Shown: piece by piece, positions 22,430 to 31,516 of the stretch
Numbering within the stretch: position 1 is the first letter of the stretch
How the letters are laid out: the number at the start of each line of letters is the position of its first letter
DNA from: CAZCWM01 sp964622625
Lineage (GTDB): Bacteria; Planctomycetota; Phycisphaerae; Phycisphaerales; Phycisphaeraceae
DNA length: 41,942 bases
Assembly (NCBI GenBank): GCA_964622625.1
Contig: CAZUUQ010000012.1
Span: 1 to 41,942 of the forward strand
Reading direction: 5' to 3'
The notes under the pieces: model-generated
The model's input: only the letters and a program-made list of their open reading frames with translations
What the model was told of the DNA's origin: nothing
Databases searched by the model: none
Translations under genes and position numbers: made by a program

Positions 22430-23059
22430 ATGGCGATCGTGAAACCTCAGACCGGACCCGCGGCTCCACGCAAAGGGCTTATGCCGATCTCTCTGCAAGA
22501 GCTGGCCGAAGCGCAAGTTCTGCCCGGGCACCTGCGCGATCGCGATGGCCGGATTCTCATCCCTGCCGGAGCCGTGTTGAACAGCGACGATCTGAAAGTG
22601 CTTGCATCTAGGCCGATGTACGTCGGCCCCGACTGGCTCGCCAACCGTGCTCGTACGATGGCCGTCGGGGCAGCCGGAATAGCCGGGGTAAGTGGGAAGG
22701 GTGATGCGGCGAGTCCTCCGAATGCGATGGGAAACGGCGAAGAGTTGCGCCGGCAATTGCGGCGTGTCTGGAACACGATGCTCGATCTCGAATTGACCGA
22801 ACAGGACGGTTCGCGCCGTCGCCATGTCCGGGTGCAGACGCTCAACCTCTCCTCGGGCGGCTTCGCGTTCCTGCACCGCCAGTTCATCCATCCCGGCACC
22901 CGTGTTCGGGCGGAGTTCCAGGCCCTGCCCGGCAAGCCGATCATCGAAGGTGTGGTTCGCGCCTGCGACCAGTTGGGCGGGATGGAGCACCGGGTGGGCG
23001 TGCAGTTCATCGCCAATGCGAGCCGCACTTTGACGCCTGACGTTGAACGGGCGACATAG
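22430..23059 (+). CDS. PilZ-domain protein
   Basis: A 209-residue cytosolic protein. Residues about 108-200 form a PilZ-like beta barrel: SRRRHVRVQTLNLSSGGFAF gives an Arg-rich start and the N-x-S-x-x-G motif that together bind cyclic di-GMP. HRVGVQFI closes the barrel. The first 100 residues (ISLQELAEAQVLPGHLRDRDGRILIPAG) resemble a conserved N-terminal segment that precedes regulatory domains in planctomycete proteins, then a Gly/Ala linker. AGGAG is seven bases before ATG 22430; ATG 22427 is the alternative. It is convergent with the efflux operon. Cyclic di-GMP binding is likely by family but the Arg spacing is not a perfect RxxxR. Confidence 0.78.
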   Translation: MAIVKPQTGPAAPRKGLMPISLQELAEAQVLPGHLRDRDGRILIPAGAVLNSDDLKVLASRPMYVGPDWLANRARTMAVGAAGIAGVSGKGDAASPPNAMGNGEELRRQLRRVWNTMLDLELTEQDGSRRRHVRVQTLNLSSGGFAFLHRQFIHPGTRVRAEFQALPGKPIIEGVVRACDQLGGMEHRVGVQFIANASRTLTPDVERAT

Positions 23060-23133
23060 TCCAATGGACCCGTCTCACATCGCAGCAGGCGGCGCCATAC
23101 TCCATTGCGCTCATCTGCGACAGAATGAAGCAT

Positions 23134-24701
23134 TTACAGGGGCACGCCGTTGACCGACTCAGGTTGGACGCCTGTCCACCCCGAGGCATGTTTGTACGCG
23201 ATGGTGGCCAGGTCGCACGCCAGGGACAGGTCGGCCAACTGCCGCCGTGCGGAGAGCAAGTCGCGCCGGGCAATCAACACATCGAGGCGATCGGCGTCGC
23301 CGGTGGCGNNNNNNNNNNNNNNNNNNNNNNNNNNNNNNNNNNNNNNNNNNNNNNNNNNNNNNNNNNNNNNNNNNNNNNNNNNNNNNNNNNNNNNNNNNNN
23401 NNNNNNNNGAGCAAGTCGCGCCGGGCAATCAACACATCGAGGCGATCGGCGTCGCCGGTGGCGAAGGCGGCTTCGGCCTGCGCCACCATCGCCTGTACGT
23501 GAGGCAATGTCGTGTCGCGGTGATGATCGAATTGCTGTTGCCGCGCCTGCACCATCAGCCACGCCTGCCGCACCTGGCGCGTCGTCTGCTGAATCTTCGT
23601 CTGAGTCATCGCCTGCTGCCTTTCGTGCTGCGCCTGGGCTGCGGCGGTGTGTGCTTGACCCTGATCGAAGATCGGCAACGAGACGGCGGCCTCGGGGCCG
23701 ATCTGGATTCTGCCATCTTCGCGTTCGAATTCAACGCCCGCGTCGACGTGCGGCCATACCGCCCCGCCCGCCAGTGTCAATGCATGACCGGTCGCGACGG
23801 TGCTCCAATGCGCAGCCTGCACGTCCAGACGCGACGCCAGGGCCATAGCCACCGCCTGCGATTCATCTGTAGCCGCCACGGCCGATAGAGGTTGTGCCGT
23901 GGCTGTCCAGTCGGTCGGCGCGTCGGACAGGCCCATGGCTTCGAGCAGATGTCGCTTAACCGCGGCCAGCTCCGCCGTGTTCTCCAGTTGCCAGCCCAGC
24001 AAACCATGCAGCTCTGCCTCGTATCGACCAACGTCCCTCGCGTCGCCGAGGCCTGTGGTGAAGCGATCCCGCGATGTCTGCACCATGGCCTCGACGAGCT
24101 CGCGTTGCTCGTCGAGCAGCGCCTCGTGCTGTTGGTGATGTACCACCTGACGATGCAGGCGCTGCACTTCGGCCGCCAGATCGAGGGTGCTCTGGCTCAC
24201 ACGCAGGATCGTCTGTTGAAGGTGCGCGTCTGCGGCTGCCTGGCGTGAGGGGAGCTGCCACAGCGCCGATAGCGCCTGGCTCAGCGAGGCTGTGAGCGTG
24301 GTGATGCCCCCGGACTCAAAGCCAAGGGAGCCGGTGAGAACCGGATTGGGAAGCAATCCCGCCTGCACATACTCGGCATGGGCCTGACGGATCACGGCCA
24401 GGTCGGCGGCGATCGCCGGGTTGCCACGCAATGCTGCAGCCACCGCGTCATCACAGGAAAGCAGACCTGTTTCGCCCCAGGGCAGCTCGGTGTGATCGAG
24501 CGGCCGGCCGATGCCCTCGACGCCGACGCGTTGATGGACCAGATCAACCGCCTGCTGCAACGAAGGTCGATTGTCCAGCGTCTGGCAAGCGGTCGTCGCG
24601 GTGACCGACACGACCATCGCCGCCGCGGTCGTGCGACGGATCGCGGTGACGACGGGCGATACGAATGTGCCACGGGATGGGCTCATGTGATGCACACTCA
24701 T
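23134..24701 (-). CDS. Outer membrane efflux factor (TolC/CusC family), split by a false assembly gap
   Basis: An outer membrane channel partner of the ABC exporter encoded upstream. ATG 24701 overlaps the stop of the lipoprotein gene as ATGA. A signal sequence ends at a Cys (TATTAC before QTL), so it may be lipid-anchored like CusC. Two long helical repeats follow, with AHAEYVQAGLLPNPVLTG and the second-repeat AEAAFATGDADRLDVLIARR typical of the OEP family. The run of 100 N at 23309-23408 lies inside the gene. The 55 bases on its left equal the 55 on its right, and removing one copy plus the N restores a single open frame of 470 residues ending VQPESVNGVPL. As printed the frame is broken, but the gene is probably intact. 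Confidence 0.88.
23254..23308. repeat. 55-base direct duplication, left copy (assembly overlap)
   Basis: Identical to 23409-23463 on the far side of the N run. The exact length of 55 matches a common assembler k-mer, and merging the copies restores the reading frame of the efflux gene, so the two copies are probably one locus. Confidence 0.9.
23309..23408. other. Assembly gap of 100 N, probably spurious
   Basis: Exactly 100 N, a placeholder for unknown distance. The duplicated flanks (23254-23308 and 23409-23463) indicate that the neighbouring contigs overlap rather than being separated. Confidence 0.9.
23409..23463. repeat. 55-base direct duplication, right copy (assembly overlap)
   Basis: Right-hand twin of 23254-23308, identical at all 55 positions. 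Confidence 0.9.
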
Positions 24702-25255
24702 GGCTGCACGTGGATGCGGGAGGCGTCGATCGCCAGCAAGCCGCTGTCGGCGTGGCGCCGGACGATGCCCTGTACGACCACAATCGCAAACGGCTTAAGC
24801 CCTCCAGCATCTTGCAGCGTGGTGCGCAGCGGTTGGCCGTCGGTGTCGGACACCTGCACCGACAGCGTCTTGCCCTGAAGCTGCTCCCGCGGCACGCAGC
24901 AGTAGTCCCACGGCGTGGGGCAGCCGGTGTCACCCGCGGCGTGGCAACTCATCGTGTTGACATCGGTCAGCAGCATCACTGCCCGGTTGGCCACGAACGG
25001 ATCGCGCCGCCCGCCGACCAGCCCGCGCACCATCACGCTCTGGCCGTCCTGTCCTTCAGCCACCACCTGGGCGACATCCGCCACCTCGGCCGAGGGGCTC
25101 TGCGTCAGGAAAAGTCCCGCCGGCAGCGCCGCCGCGGCCGACGTCGGCGAACCTGAAGCTGAAGCGGTCGGCTCATCGGTACGATCGCAGCCGCTGATAC
25201 TCGCGGCAACCAGCACCAGTGCGAACATCAGGGTCAGTTGTTGTGTCTTGCGCAT
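24698..25255 (-). CDS. Lipoprotein of the efflux operon, OB-fold-like
   Basis: A 185-residue exported lipoprotein: MRKTQQLTLMFALVLVAASISGC ends in the lipobox ISGC at residues 20-23. The mature part has a strand pattern VMVRGLVGGRRDPF, AVMLLTD, TLSVQVSDTDGQPL, FAIVVVQGIVRR and LLAIDASRIHV, which looks like a small OB-fold barrel. A Cys-rich loop, SCHAAGDTGCPTPWDYCCVP, carries four Cys. Similar proteins accompany ABC exporters in planctomycetes, as far as I recall, but no function is known. ATG 25255 has AAGGA eight bases upstream. Placed between a permease and the outer membrane factor, it is presumably part of the exporter or senses its cargo. The Cys loop could bind metal. Confidence 0.75.
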   Translation of the reverse strand: MRKTQQLTLMFALVLVAASISGCDRTDEPTASASGSPTSAAAALPAGLFLTQSPSAEVADVAQVVAEGQDGQSVMVRGLVGGRRDPFVANRAVMLLTDVNTMSCHAAGDTGCPTPWDYCCVPREQLQGKTLSVQVSDTDGQPLRTTLQDAGGLKPFAIVVVQGIVRRHADSGLLAIDASRIHVQP

Positions 25256-25290
25256 GACGCGATTCCTTTCATATGGAGGTGCAAACAGGG

Positions 25291-26457
25291 TCACATCGCC
25301 TTGAGTGCGGTGGTAATCGGCAGCCGCAGACAGTGGATCGACGGCGGCAGCGCTCCGAGCAGTCCCAGCAGCACCGCGGCGGTCAGCCCCGCCGTCAGGA
25401 CCAGGGAATCGACGCGCAGTCCCACCGCTCCGAGCGCAAACTGCACCGCCAGACCGTCCAGCATAAGCACGCCAAGCCCCGCCGCCAGCAGTCCGCCGGC
25501 AAGCGTCGCCAGCATCGCTTCCTGGATCAGGCTCAGCAGAATGGCCCGGCGGGGAAAGCCCTGGGTCTGGAGCGTGGCAAATTCGCGTGTGCGCGCGACG
25601 AATGCTGCATACAAAGTGTTAAGCCCGCCGAACAGGCCGCCCAGACCGATTAGGCCGGCGGTGCCCAGGGCCATCAACTGTATCGGCCGATAGAACGTTG
25701 CCACCTGCGCGTAATAGTCACGCTCGGACATCGCCGTGATCTGCAGGTCCAGGCGCTGCGCCGCCAGAAGCTGCACGTCCTCCAGCTCCGCAGTGTCGAG
25801 CGTCAGCACCACGCAGGAGATGCCCTCCCTGCGCGTGGCGATCTGCAGGTCGCTCAGCGGCGCCCACACCTCCGAATCCACCACACTGCCGGGGGATGCG
25901 AGGATGCCGGCAACCGTCCACGGCCGGCCGTCGAAGTAAAGCGTACGCCCCAGGGCCGCTTTACCCTGCGGCAGTTGCAGCCGGCGCAGGGCGTGACGGC
26001 CAACCGCAATCTCGTCCTGGGCTTCGCCTGGCCAACGGCCGTGGATCAGCCGCACCTGGCCATGCACCAGCATCGCCGCCGGTGTGACGCCGCGCAGCGT
26101 GATCGCCAGCGGCCGCCCGTCATCGGGCGCGTGATGGAGCCGAGCCTGTAAATGTATCTCCGGAGAAACGTGCTCGATGCCGGCCGTACGGCGTATGCCG
26201 CGCACGCTCGAGACAATGATCCCGCCGAGGCCGGGCATCAGTTCGCTGCGTTCGATGCTTTCTTCACTGCCGGCGGCCAGAACCAGCACATTCTCCGGCG
26301 AACCGCTGGCCTTGAGGCTCGCGTGCATGCCGCGCACGAAGCCCGCCGCCGCCAGCACCAGCAGCGCCACCAGCGCGCTGCCACCAACCATCAGCGCCAG
26401 ACGCAACGGCGAGCGTCCCATGTTCCGCACGGCGTATTCCCAGGGCAGCCAGCGCAT
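25291..26457 (-). CDS. ABC transporter permease, FtsX/MacB type (second permease)
   Basis: A 388-residue inner-membrane permease with the FtsX-like layout. There is one helix near residues 18-42 (PLRLALMVGGSALVALLVL), a large periplasmic domain with the MacB-type pattern (VSPEIHLQARL, EIAVGRHALRRL, VAGILASPGSVVDSEVW), and three C-terminal helices (LMALGTAGLIGLGGLFGG onward) with the cytoplasmic REFATLQTQGFPRRAIL coupling loop. ATG 26457 has GGGAG nine bases before it; the longer frame reaches into the upstream permease gene. Thirty-seven bases separate it from that gene. With the other permease it probably makes a heterodimeric mechanotransmission exporter. Confidence 0.88.
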   Translation of the reverse strand: MRWLPWEYAVRNMGRSPLRLALMVGGSALVALLVLAAAGFVRGMHASLKASGSPENVLVLAAGSEESIERSELMPGLGGIIVSSVRGIRRTAGIEHVSPEIHLQARLHHAPDDGRPLAITLRGVTPAAMLVHGQVRLIHGRWPGEAQDEIAVGRHALRRLQLPQGKAALGRTLYFDGRPWTVAGILASPGSVVDSEVWAPLSDLQIATRREGISCVVLTLDTAELEDVQLLAAQRLDLQITAMSERDYYAQVATFYRPIQLMALGTAGLIGLGGLFGGLNTLYAAFVARTREFATLQTQGFPRRAILLSLIQEAMLATLAGGLLAAGLGVLMLDGLAVQFALGAVGLRVDSLVLTAGLTAAVLLGLLGALPPSIHCLRLPITTALKAM

Positions 26458-26494
26458 CAGTGCGAACTCCCAATCATTGCCGACACCAAACGGC

Positions 26495-27649
26495 TCACAC
26501 GGCCCGGAAACACCCGGCGATCTCACGTCGCGACGCCTGCCACGCCGGCACCAGCCCCGCCGCCACGCCAAGGCCGACGGCGATCAGCAGACCCATGACC
26601 AGCGTGCCCGGCGTGGCCAGGAACGGAATCGAAAACCCTTCACTGGACAAGGTGAACTGTCCAGCCTGCATCACCCACAAGGCGATGCCGCAGCCGACCA
26701 GTCCGCCAATCAGCCCCAGCAGCAGACTCTCGCTGATGATCAGTCGAGCGATCGCGCCGCTGGTAAAGCCCAGTGTTGCCAGCACCGCGTGCTCCTTGAT
26801 TCGGTCCTGCACGCTCAGCACGATCGCATTGCCGATCAGCGCCAGCACCGCGACCAGGCATCCCCAGCCCACGTAGCGCGTAAAGGCGATCAGATGCGCC
26901 GCCTCGCCGGCAGCCTGGGCGATGAAGCTCTTCTCGCCGCTGGTGGCTGTGGGGCGCTGGTCGTGCACGAACAGGGCGTCGATCGCCCCGGCGGCCGCGT
27001 CCAGCCGACCGGCATCGTCCACCTGCACGTTGAACTGCGTCACGATGCCGAGTTGGTCCGACCCGGCCGCACGCTGGAGAAAATCCAGGTGCACATACGC
27101 CACGTTCAGATCCTGCGGATTGTCGGAATCCAGAATCCCCGCCACCGACACACGCACGCCCGCGGCTTCAAGACTGTCGCCGACGCGTACTCCACGACGC
27201 TGGGCCAGCGTGCGGCCGACAAGTGCCGCATCCTTGCGCGAAAGCCACTGGGTGATCGAGCCGGCCCGCATCGCCAGTTTCGATCCGTGTTCCGCGGCCC
27301 ACGGCTCAGCCGGCACGCCGCGATAAGTGACCACATCCAGACCCGCCCGGCAGTTGGACACCAGCACGCGCACCGGTGTGACATTGACCACGCCCGGCAC
27401 CCGCGCGATCCGCTGGGCGTACTGCTCCGGCAACTGGCTGGTCGAGGGACAGAACCGTCCCTGCTGGTAGACCACCAGCCGAGTATCGCCGGCCGTGTGC
27501 CGCGTCGTCGCTTCCAGGCCCTGCTGCATCGTCTGCACAGCCGCGAACAGGAACATCGCCGCCGCCACGCCCCCCACCGTCAGGCCGCTGCGCATCGGTC
27601 GACGCGCCGCCTGTTTGACCACCAGGGGCCAGAACTTAGGCATCAACAT
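26495..27649 (-). CDS. ABC transporter permease, FtsX/MacB type (first permease)
   Basis: A 384-residue permease like its downstream neighbour but clearly different in sequence. It has an N-terminal helix GLTVGGVAAAMFLFAAVQ, a periplasmic domain containing RVLVSNCRAGLDVV and DAALVGRTLAQRRGVRVGD, then three helices from WGCLVAVLALIGNAIVL and the DRIKEHAVLATLGFTSGAIAR coupling loop. ATG 27649 has GGAGG six bases upstream and lies inside the end of the ATPase gene (14-base overlap), so translation is coupled. The tail AWQASRREIAG is the usual permease end. Confidence 0.88.
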   Translation of the reverse strand: MLMPKFWPLVVKQAARRPMRSGLTVGGVAAAMFLFAAVQTMQQGLEATTRHTAGDTRLVVYQQGRFCPSTSQLPEQYAQRIARVPGVVNVTPVRVLVSNCRAGLDVVTYRGVPAEPWAAEHGSKLAMRAGSITQWLSRKDAALVGRTLAQRRGVRVGDSLEAAGVRVSVAGILDSDNPQDLNVAYVHLDFLQRAAGSDQLGIVTQFNVQVDDAGRLDAAAGAIDALFVHDQRPTATSGEKSFIAQAAGEAAHLIAFTRYVGWGCLVAVLALIGNAIVLSVQDRIKEHAVLATLGFTSGAIARLIISESLLLGLIGGLVGCGIALWVMQAGQFTLSSEGFSIPFLATPGTLVMGLLIAVGLGVAAGLVPAWQASRREIAGCFRAV

Positions 27650-28346
27650 GCACCACCTCCTTCGGCCGCCGGATCGCCTCGATCAGCCGCCCCTTTTCCA
27701 GGTGCAGCACCGAGTGTGCGTGCTCGGCACAGTGCGGATCGTGCGTCACCATTACGATCGTCTTGCCCATCTCCTCGTTGAGCCGCTTGAGCAGCGCCAT
27801 CACTGCCAGGGCTGAGGACTTGTCCAGATCGCCGGTCGGTTCGTCGGCGACGATGATCCGCGGATCGGTCACGATGGCACGAGCGATGGCCACGCGCTGC
27901 TCCTGCCCTCCGGAAAGCTGACGCGGATAGTGATCGTGCCGGTCGGCGATGCCCGCCAGTTCCAGCGCCTCGGCCACGCGCTCGTGGCGCTGCCGCCGGC
28001 TGAGCCGATGCAGCAGCAGCGGCAGTTCCACGTTCTCGTAGGCCGTCAGCGTCGGCACCAGGTTGTAGAGCTGGAAGATGTAGCCGATGTACGTGCTGCG
28101 CCAATGTGCCAGTTGTGATCGCGAGAGCGTGGAGATGTCCGTGCCGTCGATGATCAGCCTGCCGGCCGTCGGCCGATCGATCCCGGCAATCAGGTTCAGC
28201 AACGTGGTCTTACCGCTGCCGGACGGCCCCATCAGTGCCAGGAACGCGCCGGCGTCGATCTCCAGATCGAGTTGCCGCAGCGGCAGAATCTCGTTTTCGC
28301 CGCGGCGATAGGCGCGCGTGAGCTGTTGGCAAACGATCAGACTCAT
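27636..28346 (-). CDS. ABC transporter ATP-binding protein, LolD/MacB type
   Basis: A 236-residue ATPase subunit. Walker A GPSGSGKTT is at residues 40-48, the Q-loop is YIFQLYNL, the signature LSGGQ is at 144-148 (followed by EQRVAIARA), Walker B is IIVADEP at 164-170 with TGDLD after it, and the H-loop is MVTHDP. This order and spacing are typical of the exporters that work with FtsX-type permeases to move lipoproteins, peptides or drugs. Its ATG overlaps the stop of the adaptor gene as ATGA, and it overlaps the next permease gene by 14 bases. Confidence 0.95.
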   Translation of the reverse strand: MSLIVCQQLTRAYRRGENEILPLRQLDLEIDAGAFLALMGPSGSGKTTLLNLIAGIDRPTAGRLIIDGTDISTLSRSQLAHWRSTYIGYIFQLYNLVPTLTAYENVELPLLLHRLSRRQRHERVAEALELAGIADRHDHYPRQLSGGQEQRVAIARAIVTDPRIIVADEPTGDLDKSSALAVMALLKRLNEEMGKTIVMVTHDPHCAEHAHSVLHLEKGRLIEAIRRPKEVVHVDA

Positions 28347-29845
28347 TCTTCAGCTCCCATCTTGAAAGCGTCGTCATCCGAGTGGCCCGATTCCCGCACG
28401 CGCAACCGCCGCCCCTCGACCAGTTCGGCCGGCGGATTCACAATCAGCCGGTCACCGGGGTTGAGCCCGGTGGTGACCTCGATCCAGTCGCCGTGGCGCA
28501 TCTGCCCGACGGTGATGGTGCGGCGGCTGGCGTGACCGGCAGCATCGACGATCCACACACTCCCATCGCCACCCCGTCCGACAATACGCATCGGCGCGAA
28601 GACCCCGCCGGCGCCTGAACTTCCGTCGCCGGCTTCGCGTGTCGCCGCGATGAAGCGCACGCGGGCGAGCATTTGCGGCTTCAGGTGCGGCGAGGGGTCG
28701 TCGATCGTGACGAGAAACGCCAGGGTGTTGCGGCTGATGTCAGCCTCCTGTATCACGCGTGTCACGCGGCCCGTGAAGACCTGGTCGGCCAGCACGTCCA
28801 CGACGATCTGCGCCTGCACGCCCACGCCGATGCGGGCGGCCTGCGCCAACGGCACATCGGCACGCACCTGCAACCGTGCCGGGTCGTACAGCCGCGCCAC
28901 GCCCGAGTTGTTCTCGTCGGCCTGTACGAGGCTGCCTGGCTCAACCAGCCGCGCCAGAACCACGCCGCTGACCGGGCTGATGATCTCGCATCGCTGAAGC
29001 AGGAGCCGCGCCTCGTCGCGATCGGCCTGCGCGACGGCCAGGTCCGCCTCGGCCGCTTGCAGGGCGGCCGCCAACTGCTGTCGCTGCCGATCCAGCCGCG
29101 CCTCAAGGACAGTCGCCTGCAATCGCGCCGCCTCCACTTCCGCTTCCTGCGCTTGCAGGCGCGCCTCAAGCCGCTGCACCTGCACCGGGGCCACAAGGTC
29201 ACGCTGTGCCGCCAGCCGTCGAGCAGCCAATTCGAGTTCCAGTTCCGCCCGCGTCGCTTCGAGCCGCGCCACTTCAGCCGGCCAGCGCGCTACTTCGGCT
29301 TCCAGTTCCGCCAGACCGGATCCGGGCGATCCGTCACCGAGCGCCTGTCGCGCAGCGGCAACCACCGCCGTGGCGCGGGCGAAATGTGCCTCGGCCCGCC
29401 GCAATCCCAGTCGCGCATCGGCGTCTACGATGCGCGCTACGACCTGCCCCGCCTCGACATGGTCGCCTTCCAGCACCAGTACGTCCTGCACGATGCCGTC
29501 GCGCTGTGCCGTTACCTGCGTCGCAAACGGATGAGGTTCGATCCAGCCCGGCGCCTGCACGATGACGCTCATTCCGCGCGCCGCCTGTCCCAAGCTGCGC
29601 ACCACGACCGGCACGGCTTCGACATCGGCGGCCGGTGTCAGCGCATCGCGGGCCGCGTAACCCATCAGCAGCAGCGCCGACAGAACCAGCGTCAGCGGCA
29701 GCAGCAGCCGCGTCTTCCATCGCCGCCCCGGTCGTGGAACGGCCGTTACCGCTGCTCCGCCGCCCCGGCCGGGAGATGCCGTGGCTGCGGTTCCGCGCGG
29801 TGGACCGGCCTGCTGCGGCCCGAGGCCGGGCTTGACCTCAATCAT
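28343..29845 (-). CDS. HlyD/MacA-type periplasmic adaptor of the efflux system
   Basis: A 500-residue membrane fusion protein. After a Gly/Pro-rich cytoplasmic stretch, one helix (LLLPLTLVLSALLLMGYAA, about 46-64) anchors it. GWIEPHPFATQVTAQRDGIVQDVLVLEGDHVEAGQ splits the lipoyl-like domain first half. A long coiled coil rich in Ala, Glu, Arg and Gln (about residues 145-270) would reach the outer membrane factor, and CEIISPVSGVVLARLVEPG is the second lipoyl half. The beta-barrel and membrane-proximal parts follow. GGAGG lies six bases before ATG 29845. It heads the operon, so the exporter is complete: adaptor, ATPase, two permeases and outer membrane factor. Confidence 0.92.
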   Translation of the reverse strand: MIEVKPGLGPQQAGPPRGTAATASPGRGGGAAVTAVPRPGRRWKTRLLLPLTLVLSALLLMGYAARDALTPAADVEAVPVVVRSLGQAARGMSVIVQAPGWIEPHPFATQVTAQRDGIVQDVLVLEGDHVEAGQVVARIVDADARLGLRRAEAHFARATAVVAAARQALGDGSPGSGLAELEAEVARWPAEVARLEATRAELELELAARRLAAQRDLVAPVQVQRLEARLQAQEAEVEAARLQATVLEARLDRQRQQLAAALQAAEADLAVAQADRDEARLLLQRCEIISPVSGVVLARLVEPGSLVQADENNSGVARLYDPARLQVRADVPLAQAARIGVGVQAQIVVDVLADQVFTGRVTRVIQEADISRNTLAFLVTIDDPSPHLKPQMLARVRFIAATREAGDGSSGAGGVFAPMRIVGRGGDGSVWIVDAAGHASRRTITVGQMRHGDWIEVTTGLNPGDRLIVNPPAELVEGRRLRVRESGHSDDDAFKMGAEE

Positions 29846-30003
29846 GAGTCACCTCCGCATCACAACGCCTGCGCACAACACGTGAATAAAGAGCTCGCGT
29901 CAAACCTCATCCGCTTCGTGCGGTCCGGGCGCAGTCACCTTTCAGCAAGGCGCGCGACAAAACCCCAGGGGGGAGAGAAGCGAGAGAAGCGTGAAATGAA
30001 AGT

Positions 30004-30393
30004 TCAGGATCGCGGAGGTTTGTCAATGCCGCCGGCATGATCGGCGGCGGGGAAATGATGTGTAACCGCTCTGACAGCATTCCATCGTGGGGGCAGCACC
30101 GCCATCGTGGGTGCCGGATGCAGTCCGATGTTCTTGACGGACCCAGCACAAAAGGCACAGCAGCCGTTGCAGCCTTCGGACGGCACATTGTCTTCGACGG
30201 GAGCCGAATGACTTCCGCGCGGTGAGGCGGGGATCGGCTCAAGATCGCCGGCTCCTTGCGCCAGGCAGCAGTCCTTCACCGCAGTCGCCTCATGCAGCTC
30301 ACGATCAATTGCCGCGCCTGCCAGGGGCGCCGTCAGCAGCCCCACAGCGACCAGGAGAACCACCAGTGCATGTTGCGAATAGTAAAGGCGCAT
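30004..30393 (-). CDS. Small Cys-rich exported protein upstream of the efflux operon
   Basis: A 129-residue protein of unknown function. The start MRLYYSQHALVVLLVAVGLL is a signal peptide or anchor with a probable cut after PLAGA. The mature part has six Cys in two groups, DCCLAQG and EGCNGCCAFC. Spacing CxxCCxxC suggests metal binding or disulfides. Two other in-frame ATGs (30405 and further up) exist; 30393 is chosen because it begins the hydrophobic segment and lies ten bases after a promoter-like TAGCAT. It is transcribed in the same direction as the exporter operon, 158 bases ahead. Small Cys-rich exported proteins near efflux operons are often tied to copper or other metals; that link is inference. 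Confidence 0.6.
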   Translation of the reverse strand: MRLYYSQHALVVLLVAVGLLTAPLAGAAIDRELHEATAVKDCCLAQGAGDLEPIPASPRGSHSAPVEDNVPSEGCNGCCAFCAGSVKNIGLHPAPTMAVLPPRWNAVRAVTHHFPAADHAGGIDKPPRS

Positions 30394-30403
30394 GTGTGCA
30401 TGC

Positions 30404-30432
30404 ATGCTATGACGACGAAACCAGGTCTGCAA
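30404..30432 (-). promoter_or_regulatory. Putative promoter TTGCAG-N17-TAGCAT of the Cys-rich gene
   Basis: On the minus strand TTGCAG (30432-30427) and TAGCAT (30409-30404) are 17 bases apart; the ATG follows ten bases after the -10. No Shine-Dalgarno is present, so the messenger would be nearly leaderless. Confidence 0.4.
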
Positions 30433-30608
30433 GGACGAGGCCCACGATTTCTGGGAGGTGAATGCATGAGACGTTGATGTCCGCAGAAAGCTTCTGTGGT
30501 ATGTGATGCGACGGTCGCGATGCTGTCTTGAGTGTGATACATCCATGTACGTGTCCATTAATGCGTCGTTACCCTGCGGACTGCGGCGTCCGATACACTG
30601 AGTGACCT

Positions 30609-31516
30609 GTGAACCTTACAGTTGAAATGATGGAACGCTTTGTCATGTCCGTGATCCCCGTCACCGGGGTGATCGCGATTGTGGTGCTGTCGTGGCGCGG
30701 CTGTCTGTCGCTCGAGGCCTTCACCGCGGCGCCGCGGCGGCCGACGGGTCTGGGGCTGGGCGATCTCGCAGCAGGGCTGGCGATGATTGTCACACTCGGT
30801 CTGGCGCTGCCCGGGGTGGCGGCGATGGCAGGATTGAATCGTCTGGCGGAGCATTCACCGCAGCGCCTTGCCGCCTACGCCATGCTGGGGCAGTTGGTGG
30901 GGTTGTTGCCCGTGGTGGCCTATGTGCTGTGGCGTGCGGCAACCGGACCGGGCGGAGTTGCAGCTTTGGGCCTGACCAGCCATCGCCCGTGGCGCGACCT
31001 GCGCCTGGCGGCATGGGGGTTGCTGCTGGCCATCGTGCTGGTCCAGGGTCTGACCGCCGTGATCGTGCTCATTGTCGCGCATTTCGGGCTTACTCCGCCA
31101 CCAGTGGGGCACGATCTGCTGGCCGCGCTGGTTGAGACAGACTCGCGGGCGTCCGCATTTGTCATTCTCATCTCCGCCCTGGTGCTCGCGCCTCTTTTTG
31201 AGGAAGTGATTTATCGCGGCCTGGTGCAGTCGGCCCTGATCGCGCACTTCGGGCACGATGCCCGCTGGCCGATCATCCTGGCGGCGGCGCTGCTGTTCGG
31301 CGTCATCCATGCCGGCGCGGCCGCGTGGCACGTGCTGCCGGGACTGGTCGTGCTCGGCGTGCTGCTGGGCTGGCTCTATGAGCGGACGGGCAGTCTGTTG
31401 GCCCCGGTGCTCGTGCATATGGGGTTCAATCTGCTGAACGTGGCGATGGCGCTGCTGCTGGTCGACGCGGCCGGCGAGGTCGCCACGACGTCGGTGGTCA
31501 TGGGGAAGGGACTGTG

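Noticed and set aside
23254..23463. A true tandem repeat or frameshifted pseudogene in the efflux gene
   Set aside because: The exact 55-base identity beside a 100-N placeholder and restoration of the frame on merging point to an assembly artefact.
26177..27781. 534-residue open frame on the + strand
   Set aside because: It is antisense to the two permease genes and shows Arg/His/Gln-rich shadow composition.
28673..30040. 455-residue open frame on the + strand
   Set aside because: It is antisense to the adaptor gene; no domain is seen.
30453..30477. GGGAGGTGA followed by ATG AGA CGT TGA, a three-codon frame with an ideal ribosome site
   Set aside because: Too short to support, and it lies opposite the promoter of the Cys-rich gene, where it may be chance.
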